From Mesorhizobium prunaredense (GTDB lineage: Bacteria; Pseudomonadota; Alphaproteobacteria; Rhizobiales; Rhizobiaceae), in assembly GCF_900156895.1 (NCBI RefSeq), contig NZ_FTPD01000017.1, forward strand, positions 106,094 through 170,093: a DNA stretch of 64,000 bases, written 5' to 3'. Positions 1 to 8,404 of the stretch are shown here, piece after piece; positions within the stretch are counted from its first letter, which is position 1; every line of letters begins with the position of its first letter. The translations under genes and the position numbers were made by a program. The notes under the pieces are model-generated. The model was not told the DNA's origin. It ran no database searches and worked only from the letters and a program-made list of their open reading frames with translations.

Positions 1-380
1 GCCTGAACATCGAGCGACGCCGGATCAATGTTGAGGCCAGCACCTGGCTGAACGACATTTGCGACTATGAGACCGACAACCAGTGCGAGGCTCGAGAAGG
101 TGACGAAATAGATCATCGCCTTGCCGGCGACCCGGCCAACCTTTTTGAGGTCGTTCATGCCGGCAATGCCGGTCGTGACGGTTAGAAAGATCACTGGTGC
201 GATGATCATTTTCACGAGCTTGATGAAAGCATCGCCGAGGGGCTTCAGAGCCTCTCCGGTCCCCGGACAGAAATAGCCCACTGCGACACCGAGGGCGATG
301 GCGGTAAGCACCTGCACGTAGAGCTGGGCGTAGAAGGCCTTGCGGGGCGTGGGACCCGCGCTTCGGATTGGTGGAACCAA
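1..380 (-). CDS. dctA: C4-dicarboxylate transporter DctA, N-terminal part, runs off the window
   Basis: DctA imports succinate, malate and fumarate across the inner membrane to fuel bacteroids. The reverse strand reads a DAACS-family N-terminus: [12 protein letters not shown], then [36 protein letters not shown] and a hydrophobic stretch ending in [12 protein letters not shown]. There is no ATG between the upstream in-frame TGA and the conserved region. I chose the TTG at 380 because AGGGAGA lies about 8 bases before it; this start is uncertain. A sigma-54 promoter stands about 100 bp upstream. Family assignment is firm; the C-terminal two thirds lie outside the window. Confidence 0.85.
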   Translation of the reverse strand, partial: MVPPIRSAGPTPRKAFYAQLYVQVLTAIALGVAVGYFCPGTGEALKPLGDAFIKLVKMIIAPVIFLTVTTGIAGMNDLKKVGRVAGKAMIYFVTFSSLALVVGLIVANVVQPGAGLNIDPASLDVQ

Positions 381-476
381 CAGCTTTTCTCTCCCTGACC
401 GGACGGGGTGGGGCTCCTCCCTTCCCGCGCTTCTCCCATCGCGGCGCTCCGGTCAAACGCTGCTGCCATCTCAGCC

Positions 477-492
477 GCAAGCGTTGTGCCAA
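477..492 (-). promoter_or_regulatory. sigma-54 promoter for dctA
   Basis: On the minus strand this reads TTGGCAC-AACGC-TTGC, a perfect -24/-12 element with GG and GC ten bases apart. It faces the dctA start about 100 bp downstream. No TGT-N10-ACA site was found within about 200 bp upstream. Confidence 0.8.
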
Positions 493-1691
493 GTGGAAAC
501 CCGCGCCCAATTATGCGTATTCCGCCGCTCGGTCACGCAGCTTCAGTGAGGCTTGTGCGGGTTTCCGCACTGGTTGCCTCCATTCTTGGCGAAATTCCGC
601 ACCTAAGGCTCCGGCAATGGTCCGTGTCTGAAGCAATAGGTCGGTAGAGCACGGATGATACAACAAGGGCGCGTTGCAACCATTGCTTTTGCCCGGCAGA
701 GCGGCCGCCGGTCGGTATCTCTGGGGTCCCGATGTGCCCCTCCTTTCTTTGTCTTGTTTGCGACTGACCGCGCACCGGTGTGGAGGATTCCCTACACAAC
801 CGTGCTTCGCCGCGCTCCCGTTGCAGCCGAGTGCGTCTCGAAGGGGCAGTGGAGAAGACCGGTGATTCCGCCAGTCCTGGGGCGCAACGGTGTGATTCAG
901 GAGATGCTTCGTAGCACGAACATAAGCCGCGCTCGAAGACAACTTTGCGCCATGGCATGCGCCGCAGCGTGTTCTATTGTCAACGGCATCAATAGCGAGG
1001 GTATGAATGGTTGCTGCGATCCACTCAGCGAGCCGCTACCGCTTCCGCACCACCTGATGGGGCGCTGGAAGCACGCACAGGCGCTCGGTATGCTCAGCGC
1101 GCCGCGCACCCGCCGAGACGCCGGGGTAAACATCTCTACCGTTCGCATCGATCTGCGAGCAACTATCTGAATTGATGGGATTCTGTCATGTCGTCCTACT
1201 TTCCTTTCACAAATGCAAGGAAAGCTCGATTGACTAGCCCCCGTCGTTCCCGCTCTGTAGAGCAACGTGTGGTTGCGCTCGGGAGGAGCCTGAACCGCGC
1301 CCCACTTCAGTAAGGATAGCCAAGCCATGCCTCAAGCATTGCATCCGGCGTTTTTCGTTCTTGCCGATCATCACGGCCTGACCGACGCCCAAAACCGTGA
1401 CCCACTTTTGATCCAATGGCAGCCAGTATGCCGGCTGCGGAAGTCGGCGTGCTGCCGTGACGCCGGGTCACAGACTATCCGTATCGACGTCTCAAGCGTT
1501 TCGATGAGCGGCTCCTACGAGCGAGCAAGCGCGCCAATCATGCGGTGGCCCGCGGGGCGAAGAAACTCTTGCTGGTGCCGGCCATCGGTGGCTCGGGCCT
1601 CGATGCCACTTGACGAGGCCTCTACGCCCGGGGGGGCGTCGCAGGTTCAGATGGCGCGGCGTTGCTTTCGCGGCCCGAGATCGAGGATGAC
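493..1691. other. Gene-poor stretch between dctA and the first nifA
   Basis: About 1.2 kb with open frames on both strands, but none resembles a known family and none has a convincing ribosome site plus conserved motif. I see no RNA gene, IS end or -24/-12 element directed at nifA. It may be decayed sequence. Confidence 0.4.
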
Positions 1692-3473
1692 ATGCTAGAC
1701 CGGGACAATAATGGCCAACCTGAAGAAAATGCTGGGCAGACGCCGCCATGCTGCTCGTCGCTTCATGACGGGAAAAGGGATGACTCAGAATCCGCTATTC
1801 TGCCGTCGCGCGCGAGCGTGCTTGCTGGCATATGGGAAATAGTGAAAGCACTCACCGCCCCCTCCGGGCTCGAAGTCACGCTGGCCAAGGTCGTAGACCT
1901 CCTGCGATCGTTTCTGCAGATGCGGCACGGCATCATCTCTCTCTTCGATAGTGATGGCGAACTGGAAATCACCGTAGGCGCCGGCTGGACCGAGAGCTGC
2001 GGTGAGCGCTGCCGGACGTATCTGCCGCGGAAGGCAATCGACCATATTGTGGCCACGGACACGCCTCTGGCCACCGAGAACATCGCGGTTCATTCGGCTT
2101 TCACCGCCGCCGACATGGAGGTGCTTGGGGTCTCCGAAAACATACCAGTGTCCTTCGTCGGCGTTCCCATCCGCGTCGATGCGAATGTCGTGGGCACGCT
2201 GACCATCGACCACGTACTGGACAATGGCTCAAGAGTTTGGCTCGATTACAACCTCTGTCTGCTTCCCCTAATCGCCAACCTGGTAGGACAGACAGTCAAG
2301 TCGCATCGCTCTTTCGACGGCGACCCCGAGCAACCGATGGCACAGCAGGATTTGCTGCCAAAGCAGAAGCATCCGGCCCGGCAGCGTAACAAGATTCACG
2401 TTGAGGGGATGATTGGCGACAGTTTGGCGTTGCGCGGTCTGCTTGAGAAAGTCGCGGTCGTAGCTAAGGCTAAGATTGCGGTTCTGTTGCGAGGCGAATC
2501 CGGTACCGGCAAGGAGCTGGTCGCCAAGGCTATCCACGAGTTGTCGCCGCGCGCCAAGCGGCCCTTCATCAAGCTCAATTGCGCGGCGCTGCCCGAGACA
2601 GTCCTGGAATCCGAATTGTTCGGTCATGAGAAGGGTGCATTCACCAGCGCGTTCAACTCACGCAAGGGGCGCTTTGAGCTCGCCGACAAGGGGACGCTGT
2701 TCCTGGACGAGATCGGCGAGATTTCGGCCTCTTTCCAGGCAAAGCTCTTGCGCGTGCTGCAGGAGCAGGAGTTTGAGCGCGTCGGCGGCAACCAGACCAT
2801 TAAAGTCGATGTTCGCATCATTGCCGCCACGAACAAGAACCTGGAAGAGGCGGTTGCCAGAAACGAGTTCCGTGCCGACCTCTATTACCGCATCAGTGTG
2901 GTTCCCTTGCTGGTGCCAGCGCTACGCGAAAGGCGCAGTGATATTCCGCTACTCGCCGCTGAGTTTCTCAAGAATTTCAACGGTGAGAACGGCCGGATGC
3001 TGACCTTCGATCCCAGTGCGATTGAAGTCCTGATAAACTGTGATTTTCCCGGCAACATTCGCGAGCTCGAAAATTGCGTGTATCGGACAGCAGTTCTGGC
3101 GGCGGGACCATCAATCGGGAGAGGCGACTTTGCATGCTGCCAGGGCAAATGCTTCGCCGAGGCGCTGCACAAGAGCAGATTTGGCAAAATCGCGCTGCAA
3201 TCCCCGCCGATCGTGCCGCTGCCAGCGGTTGCGGCCATACCGCCCGCTGCTGCCGCCGTCGCAGTCCCGCCTGAGATCACAAGTCAGCCGCCGCTTGGCC
3301 CTGCCGGGGCAGTCCAGTTAAATGGTGCAAGAATGACCGATGCTGAACGTGTCATCGAGGCCATGGAAAGATGTGGCTGGGTGCAGGCAAAGGCGGCACG
3401 CCTGCTTGGACTGACGCCCCGCCAGATTGGCTACATGTTGAGGAAATACGGCATCGAGATCAAGCGTCTTTGA
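1692..3473 (+). CDS. nifA: Nif-specific sigma-54 activator NifA, first copy
   Basis: NifA binds TGT-N10-ACA sites and drives sigma-54 promoters of nif and fix genes under low oxygen. The 593-residue product has an N-terminal GAF-like domain (about 35-200), an AAA+ domain with Walker A GESGTGKE at 268, Walker B FLDEIGEI and [10 protein letters not shown], then a C-terminal helix-turn-helix. Cysteines at 450, 462, 482 and 487 form the C-X11-C and C-X4-C pattern of oxygen-sensitive rhizobial NifA. The sigma-54 contact loop is GAFTSA (315-320) instead of GAFTGA. ATG 1692 is preferred (GAGG five bases upstream); a TTG at 1662 is in frame. The other nifA is at 20808-22580, minus strand. Confidence 0.93.
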   Translation: MLDRDNNGQPEENAGQTPPCCSSLHDGKRDDSESAILPSRASVLAGIWEIVKALTAPSGLEVTLAKVVDLLRSFLQMRHGIISLFDSDGELEITVGAGWTESCGERCRTYLPRKAIDHIVATDTPLATENIAVHSAFTAADMEVLGVSENIPVSFVGVPIRVDANVVGTLTIDHVLDNGSRVWLDYNLCLLPLIANLVGQTVKSHRSFDGDPEQPMAQQDLLPKQKHPARQRNKIHVEGMIGDSLALRGLLEKVAVVAKAKIAVLLRGESGTGKELVAKAIHELSPRAKRPFIKLNCAALPETVLESELFGHEKGAFTSAFNSRKGRFELADKGTLFLDEIGEISASFQAKLLRVLQEQEFERVGGNQTIKVDVRIIAATNKNLEEAVARNEFRADLYYRISVVPLLVPALRERRSDIPLLAAEFLKNFNGENGRMLTFDPSAIEVLINCDFPGNIRELENCVYRTAVLAAGPSIGRGDFACCQGKCFAEALHKSRFGKIALQSPPIVPLPAVAAIPPAAAAVAVPPEITSQPPLGPAGAVQLNGARMTDAERVIEAMERCGWVQAKAARLLGLTPRQIGYMLRKYGIEIKRL

Positions 3474-3708
3474 AGCTAACGACCGAAGCGAGTAGCGGGG
3501 ACCGTGCTTGTGCCCCTGGAAACGGGTGATGGGGACCTCACGTCAGTGCCAACTTTCGATCCAATCGCACAGTCCGGCTGACCCCGCGGAGCTGTCGGCT
3601 TCACGACGCACCTGGGTTTGAAGGCAGCGCTATCATCGATGGTCCAAGCCATGTCTCGATATCACCAGCCCGTGCCGGATGCACTGGGACTGAAACGGAG
3701 AAAAAATC

Positions 3709-4857
3709 ATGTCGGATGCAAAACTCGGAACTGTGCTTTCCTCTCTCTCGCAAGTGGCGAGACAGTTAGATGTTCTGCTATCCGACAAACCGGCGCCGGA
3801 TGCGAGTTGCGTCAAGCTAAATACGAACGAGAACCCGTTTCCGCTGCCGACAGTCATAATGCAGAGTGCAATGGCGGCTCTCGAACGGCAGTATCTATAT
3901 CCAGAAGACGACAACGTCAGCTTGAGGCAAGCAGCTTCTGAAGCCTACGGCGTCTCCAAGGATCAGGTGATCGCCGGAAACGGATCGTCTGAACTGCTTG
4001 GGCTTATTTACAGAGCTTTCCTGGTTCCAGGAGACAGCGTGGCGATGATGTCGCCCGGGTTTTCGTTCAACCGCAAACTTGCCAGTTTGCAGGGTGCTCA
4101 ATTTGTCGAAGTCGAATGGGGCCAAGATCATTCCTTGCCCGTAGAACAATTGCTTTTGGCGCCTGCAAAAGATGCCAAATTCATTCTGCTGGCTAATCCG
4201 AACAATCCGACCGGAACGTTTGTTCCGGTGGCCGATATCGAACGTTTAGTATCACAATCAGACCGCATGATTGTCTTGGATGAGGCCTACGTCGATTTTG
4301 CACCGGATAATGGTCTGCATCTCATCAATTGTTATCCGAATCTCCTGGTCTTGAGAACGTTCTCGAAAAGCTATGCCACCGCCGGCATTCGCGTCGGTTT
4401 CGGACTTGGTCACCCTGAAGTCATTGGCAGGCTGCGAAATCTTCAGAACGTCTTCAACATGAATGTGATCGGCCATGCGGTTGGTATCAGCGTCCTTGGG
4501 CACCGAGGCGCCTATGCCGAGAACCACAAGCACATCAAGCATGAAAGACAGCGAGTGACGATGGCGCTGTCAAAACTCGGATTTTCCGTAATACCTTCCC
4601 ACGCAAATTTCCTGCTAGCACGTGTGCCAGCGGGGCAGGAAGGCTCATGGTGGCAAGCAGCCTTGGAAAGGCAAAAGATACTCGTTGCCTTCTTTCCTGA
4701 TGCAGGTTTGGAAAATTACATCCGCATTAGCATCGGCACAAAAGATGAGATGGATGAATTTCTTGAGGCCGCCAGCGACATAGCTGGAACGGCGAAGGAA
4801 ACTATCCCGCTTTGCCGGCCGTCAGCGGCCGCTGCTCCTGCCTTAACCAATCGATAG
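3709..4857 (+). CDS. hisC: HisC-like PLP aminotransferase
   Basis: Fold-type I aminotransferase related to histidinol-phosphate aminotransferase. Family marks are NTNENPFPLP near residue 38, NPNNPTG, VLDEAYVDFA and FSKSYATAGIRVGFG with the PLP lysine at 220. Its 382 residues include an extra proline/alanine-rich tail of about 20. The start follows CGGAGA with good spacing. It begins 235 bp after nifA and is followed 86 bp later by a luciferase-like monooxygenase in the same direction, so the three may be co-transcribed. No other his gene is nearby, so the substrate may be another aromatic or imidazole amino acid; that is inference. Confidence 0.85.
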   Translation: MSDAKLGTVLSSLSQVARQLDVLLSDKPAPDASCVKLNTNENPFPLPTVIMQSAMAALERQYLYPEDDNVSLRQAASEAYGVSKDQVIAGNGSSELLGLIYRAFLVPGDSVAMMSPGFSFNRKLASLQGAQFVEVEWGQDHSLPVEQLLLAPAKDAKFILLANPNNPTGTFVPVADIERLVSQSDRMIVLDEAYVDFAPDNGLHLINCYPNLLVLRTFSKSYATAGIRVGFGLGHPEVIGRLRNLQNVFNMNVIGHAVGISVLGHRGAYAENHKHIKHERQRVTMALSKLGFSVIPSHANFLLARVPAGQEGSWWQAALERQKILVAFFPDAGLENYIRISIGTKDEMDEFLEAASDIAGTAKETIPLCRPSAAAAPALTNR

Positions 4858-4943
4858 TTCCCCGGCCATTAAGCGCGCCGATAATTTGAATTTGCTTGCA
4901 CCATTGCGAGCCACGAACCGTTGCAAAGAGTTGGAGAAAATTC

Positions 4944-5972
4944 GTGAAGAATGCCTTCCCCCGGGGCCTGACCATCGGCATATTCGACCATCTGGACGAG
5001 GACGGCTGCGAGATTGCCCGGCAATACGCCGATCGCCTGAGTTTAGCAGAGGCGTGCGATCAGCTTGGCTTCTATGCATATCATCTGGCAGAGCACCACT
5101 GCACTCCGCACGGGAGGGGCCCATCGCCGAATCTGTTCTTATCCAGCGTCGTCCAGCGCACCCGGCACCTGCGCGTCGGCCCGATGGTAATGCTCCTTGC
5201 CCTTTATCATCCACTGCGTGCGTTCGAGGAGATCTGCATGCTGGACCAGTTGAGTGGTGGCAGAGTCGAACTGGGTATAGGGCGCGGCTCTCTTCCAGTC
5301 GAACTGGGTTACTTCGGGATTGCTGCGGAGGCGGCGCCAGGTCACTATGCGGAAGCCAGCGAAATCCTTATCAAGGCGATGAAGGGCGACACGCTGTCCT
5401 ATCGCGGCCGCCATTTTGAGCTGAATGACGTCCCTTTGACGCTGAGATCTCATCAGCGCCCCCATCCACCGACATGGATCGCCACCAATAGACCCGAGTC
5501 GGCCAGCTGGGCCGCTGCAAGTGGCGCCAACATCGCATGCCTAGGACCTGCCTCTTCGGTTCGAAGAATTACGGATGCATTCCGAGCCTGCCGGGAGCGC
5601 AGTGCCGACGCGGACGAGCGAGGGCCATTTCTTGGAATGCTCCGCATGGTCGTGATCGCGCGATCGGAAACAGATGCATATGCGCTCGCGGCACCCGCTT
5701 ACGAACGATGGCTCAAGAGCTTCAGGTTCCTCTACGACCTCAATGCGCTCCAGACGCCGCCAAATCTGCCGCTGAGCTTGGATGCAGCAATCGAGAGCGA
5801 ATTGTGCGTGGTAGGAACGGCATCTTCTGCGCGACAAGCTCTTCTTGATCAGCTCGAAGAGGCCGGTGCTAATTATCTACTTTGCCAACTTGCATTTGGG
5901 AATCTGTCCTTAGACGCTTCGCTATACACCGCAAGGACGATCCAATCTGAAATCATGGCTCGAGTTACCTGA
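4944..5972 (+). CDS. Luciferase-like flavin-dependent monooxygenase
   Basis: Bacterial-luciferase-type (LLM) TIM-barrel monooxygenase using reduced flavin. Visible marks are LAEACDQLGFYAYHLAEHH, GPMVMLLALYHPLRAFEE, LDQLSGGRVELGIGRG and WIATNRPESASWAA. GTG 4944 is chosen because GGAG lies eight bases upstream and the protein then starts next to the first beta strand (LTIGIFDHLDEDG); a TTG at 4896 is also in frame. It probably shares a transcript with the preceding aminotransferase. Related genes occur on rhizobial symbiotic replicons near nif loci (y4vJ-like, from memory). The substrate is unknown. Confidence 0.85.
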   Translation: MKNAFPRGLTIGIFDHLDEDGCEIARQYADRLSLAEACDQLGFYAYHLAEHHCTPHGRGPSPNLFLSSVVQRTRHLRVGPMVMLLALYHPLRAFEEICMLDQLSGGRVELGIGRGSLPVELGYFGIAAEAAPGHYAEASEILIKAMKGDTLSYRGRHFELNDVPLTLRSHQRPHPPTWIATNRPESASWAAASGANIACLGPASSVRRITDAFRACRERSADADERGPFLGMLRMVVIARSETDAYALAAPAYERWLKSFRFLYDLNALQTPPNLPLSLDAAIESELCVVGTASSARQALLDQLEEAGANYLLCQLAFGNLSLDASLYTARTIQSEIMARVT

Positions 5973-6218
5973 CGTGAAATGCGCGTTCCGCGTTCGAAGT
6001 TGAATTTTTCTCCGGCGCACCATCACCTCCCCGGTCCCGCGCATGATGCCGATATAGTGCGTGGTGTGTGGGTGGAGGGCGCGCACGCTTGTGGGGGCCC
6101 TAGTTACTTGGAGCGACCGGCCTGCCGATTAAGAAATCGCCCCGATTTCGTTTCGCAAGAGAGGGCGAACCTGTGCGTACCAGGGCAAAGCCCCGGTTTC
6201 TGGGCATAGAGAAGTTTG

Positions 6219-6273
6219 CTATAGCTCATTATTTAAGGCACTATGAGTTATAGAAAGGTGCGCTATAACTCAT
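6219..6273 (+). promoter_or_regulatory. Repeat operator overlapping the fic start codon
   Basis: Three copies of an 11-base element occur. CTATAGCTCAT is at 6219, ATGAGTTATAG at 6243 and CTATAACTCAT at 6263. The last two form a perfect inverted repeat around a nine-base spacer. The third copy includes the first two bases of the fic ATG at 6272. The layout suggests a repressor site, possibly for the winged-helix tail of Fic itself. Confidence 0.6.
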
Positions 6274-7387
6274 GGTATGGAATTGGGAGCAGGCTGACTG
6301 GCCGCATTTTACCTACGATAAGGAAGAATTGGAACCGCTGGAAAGCGAATTCCTGCTGCGATCGGGTGAGTTCCTGGGTGTCTTTCGGCACGTCGGTTCT
6401 GACGATCGCGACCAGATACGCATCGATCTTATCAGTGAAGAGGCCTTGAAGACATCCGCGATTGAAGGGGAATACCTCAACCGCGAGAGCCTGCAATCAT
6501 CCCTGCGCCAGCAACTTGGGCTGGGCAGCGAGAACAGGCGCATTCCGCCTGCCGAGCGCGGCATCGCGGAGATGATGGCCGACGTGTATTTACATTTTGG
6601 CCATGTCCTCTCGCATCGCACTCTCTACGCTTGGCACAAGATGGTGATGTCGGGGGAACGGCGTATTGAGACCATTGGCAATTACCGCCAGCATGCCGGC
6701 GTCATGCAGATCGTTTCCAATCGGCTGGATAAGCCCAAAGTGCATTTCGAGGCACCTCCCTCAGCGCGGGTAAAAGCCGAAATGGATGCTTTCACCGCTT
6801 GGTTCAACGATACCGCGCCTAAAGGTAAGACGCCGCTCCCGGCGTTGACGCGAGCCGGTATCGCGCACCTTTATTTCGAGAGCATCCACCCATTTGAGGA
6901 TGGCAACGGCCGCATAGGACGTACCCTCTGCGAAAAGGCGCTTGCTCAAAGCCTGGGGGAGCCAAGTCTCATCGCTTTGGCATACACGATCGAACGCCAC
7001 CGCAAGGCCTACTACGACAACCTGCAGGCCAGCAATAAGAGCAACGCGGTAACAAATTGGCTGCTCTACTTTGCCAACACGATCCTTGAAGCGCAACGCG
7101 TAACGCTGGTCCGCGTCGAATTCTCCGTAGCTAAAGCCAAGTTTTACGAACGCTACCGAAACCAGTTCAACGAGCGGCAGGAAAAGGTCATCGCCCGAAT
7201 GTTCCGCGAAGGCATCGACGGGTTCATAGGAGGGCTCAGCGCCGAGAATTATATCGCCATCACTCAAGCATCGCGCGCGACGGCGACAAGAGATCTGCAA
7301 GACCTCGTTTCCAAGGGCGCGATGATAAGAACTGGCGAACGGCGACACACGCGTTACGCCCTGAACATTCTGGATGACCGCAGGTAA
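6272..7387 (+). CDS. Fic family AMP-transferase with winged-helix tail
   Basis: Fic proteins transfer AMP or other nucleotides to target proteins. The active site HPFEDGNGRIGR is complete at residues 206-217. The N-terminus carries TSAIEGE (61-67), which matches the (S/T)xxxE(G/N) inhibitory helix of class II Fic, so the enzyme should be autoinhibited. The N-terminal part resembles the DUF4172-type domain and the C-terminal 70 residues look like a winged helix (ATATRDLQDLVSKGAMIRTG). The gene stands alone under an inverted-repeat operator. It may be a regulator or toxin-like module; targets cannot be predicted. Confidence 0.9.
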   Translation: MVWNWEQADWPHFTYDKEELEPLESEFLLRSGEFLGVFRHVGSDDRDQIRIDLISEEALKTSAIEGEYLNRESLQSSLRQQLGLGSENRRIPPAERGIAEMMADVYLHFGHVLSHRTLYAWHKMVMSGERRIETIGNYRQHAGVMQIVSNRLDKPKVHFEAPPSARVKAEMDAFTAWFNDTAPKGKTPLPALTRAGIAHLYFESIHPFEDGNGRIGRTLCEKALAQSLGEPSLIALAYTIERHRKAYYDNLQASNKSNAVTNWLLYFANTILEAQRVTLVRVEFSVAKAKFYERYRNQFNERQEKVIARMFREGIDGFIGGLSAENYIAITQASRATATRDLQDLVSKGAMIRTGERRHTRYALNILDDRR

Positions 7388-7911
7388 ACCGCAGCACAGA
7401 TTTATTGCCACCTTACTCGCGCAGCGACACGTGCAAAGTTTTGAGCAAAAAGGTCTATGAATTCAGGATCGCGCTGGGCAAAGCCTGAGCGCACCAAGTC
7501 CCACTTAAACGGGTCCGTCTGCATTTCGCTGAGAATTTCAGGGCAACGGTTGCGGTCCCAGCGCTTTTTTATCTTCAAGTTTCGGCAATCTTCATGGCAC
7601 TTCTGGCGACCGAAGCGATAACGGCCAACGCATCGGCGGTGCCGCTTCGCCAATCTCAAAATCACCTTCGGTCTGGCCCATCTGGTTTATTACATGGGCA
7701 AAGAAAATCACGTCCTTGTGACGCGCCGATGCAAAGGAATAGAGGGCCGCTGCTACCGATTCCGGACAATCGCCGCGGTGCAAGCCGCACTTCAGCTCGT
7801 GGCTTAGCCGCGGTCAAAATCATCACCTCGCCGTGCAGTCGCGCCTCATGACCTGGATGGTGGCGGAAAGGCCGGCTCACGAATGGTTAGATCGTTCGAG
7901 ATCGGGTCCAG
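7388..7911. other. Stretch without a recognised gene
   Basis: Minus-strand frames at 7402-7665 and 7592-7783 are open, but I recognise no family and the two overlap out of frame. This could be one decayed minus-strand gene. Nothing else is visible. Confidence 0.3.
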
Positions 7912-8337
7912 TCAGTGCCGGGCGTGTTCGCATTGGCTGTGATCGGCCAGCACCTCAATCACCCGGCATTCGCCGACCTTCCCGTGCCGGCAGCCTTCGA
8001 CCATGAGTTCCAGTTCGGCCTTCAATGCCGTGAGGCTGCGTATCCGCTGAACGACGTCGGCCAGCCGCGCCTGGGCTATGGTGTCGGCCGTGGCGCAGGG
8101 CTGGCTGGGATTATCCTGCAACGTCAGCAGGGTGCGGATGGCTTCGATGTCGAACCCCAACTCGCGTGAATGGCGAATAAACGCCAGCCGGCGCAAATCG
8201 CTCGTCTCATAGTGCCGTCGATTGCCCTCGCTGCGCTTCGGCGCGGGCAGCAGGCCGATATGTTCATAGTAGCGGATGGTCGGCACTTTCACGCCGCTCT
8301 GTCGTGCCGCCTCGCCAATCGGGACACTGCGCATCAT
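7912..8337 (-). CDS. MerR family heavy-metal-responsive regulator
   Basis: A 141-residue MerR protein of the CadR/PbrR/ZntR type. The N-terminal winged helix is clear (IGEAARQSGVKVPTIRYYE), followed by RRLAFIRHSRELGF, a dimerisation helix, and a C-terminal metal loop with C and H residues (CRHGKVGECRVIEVL, then HSQCEHARH). It is divergent from the P1B ATPase gene; the 67-bp gap contains a MerR-type promoter. It probably activates that ATPase on cadmium, lead or zinc. Confidence 0.9.
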   Translation of the reverse strand: MMRSVPIGEAARQSGVKVPTIRYYEHIGLLPAPKRSEGNRRHYETSDLRRLAFIRHSRELGFDIEAIRTLLTLQDNPSQPCATADTIAQARLADVVQRIRSLTALKAELELMVEGCRHGKVGECRVIEVLADHSQCEHARH

Positions 8338-8344
8338 TTTTCGC

Positions 8345-8375
8345 TTGCTCCTCTAGTCGCTAGAGAATGTAGCGT
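8345..8375 (+). promoter_or_regulatory. MerR-type promoter/operator of the metal ATPase
   Basis: The 15-base palindrome CTCTAGTCGCTAGAG (8351-8365) lies between a -35-like TTGCTC (8345) and a -10-like TAGCGT (8370). The 19-base spacing is the over-long spacer typical of MerR-activated promoters. Confidence 0.65.
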
Positions 8376-8404
8376 GCCGCTGGAATGGTTCAAGGAGTGA
8401 GACG

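Noticed and set aside
655..1170. Possible 171-residue gene between dctA and nifA
   Set aside because: No ribosome site, no family likeness and skewed composition; overlapping frames on the other strand are equally open.
1651..1674. Sigma-54-like TGGCGCGGCGTTGC just before the first nifA
   Set aside because: GG and GC are nine bases apart instead of ten, and it overlaps the coding start.
3612..3630. Possible -24/-12 element before the aminotransferase gene
   Set aside because: Spacing fits only with a shifted GG and neither half resembles the consensus.
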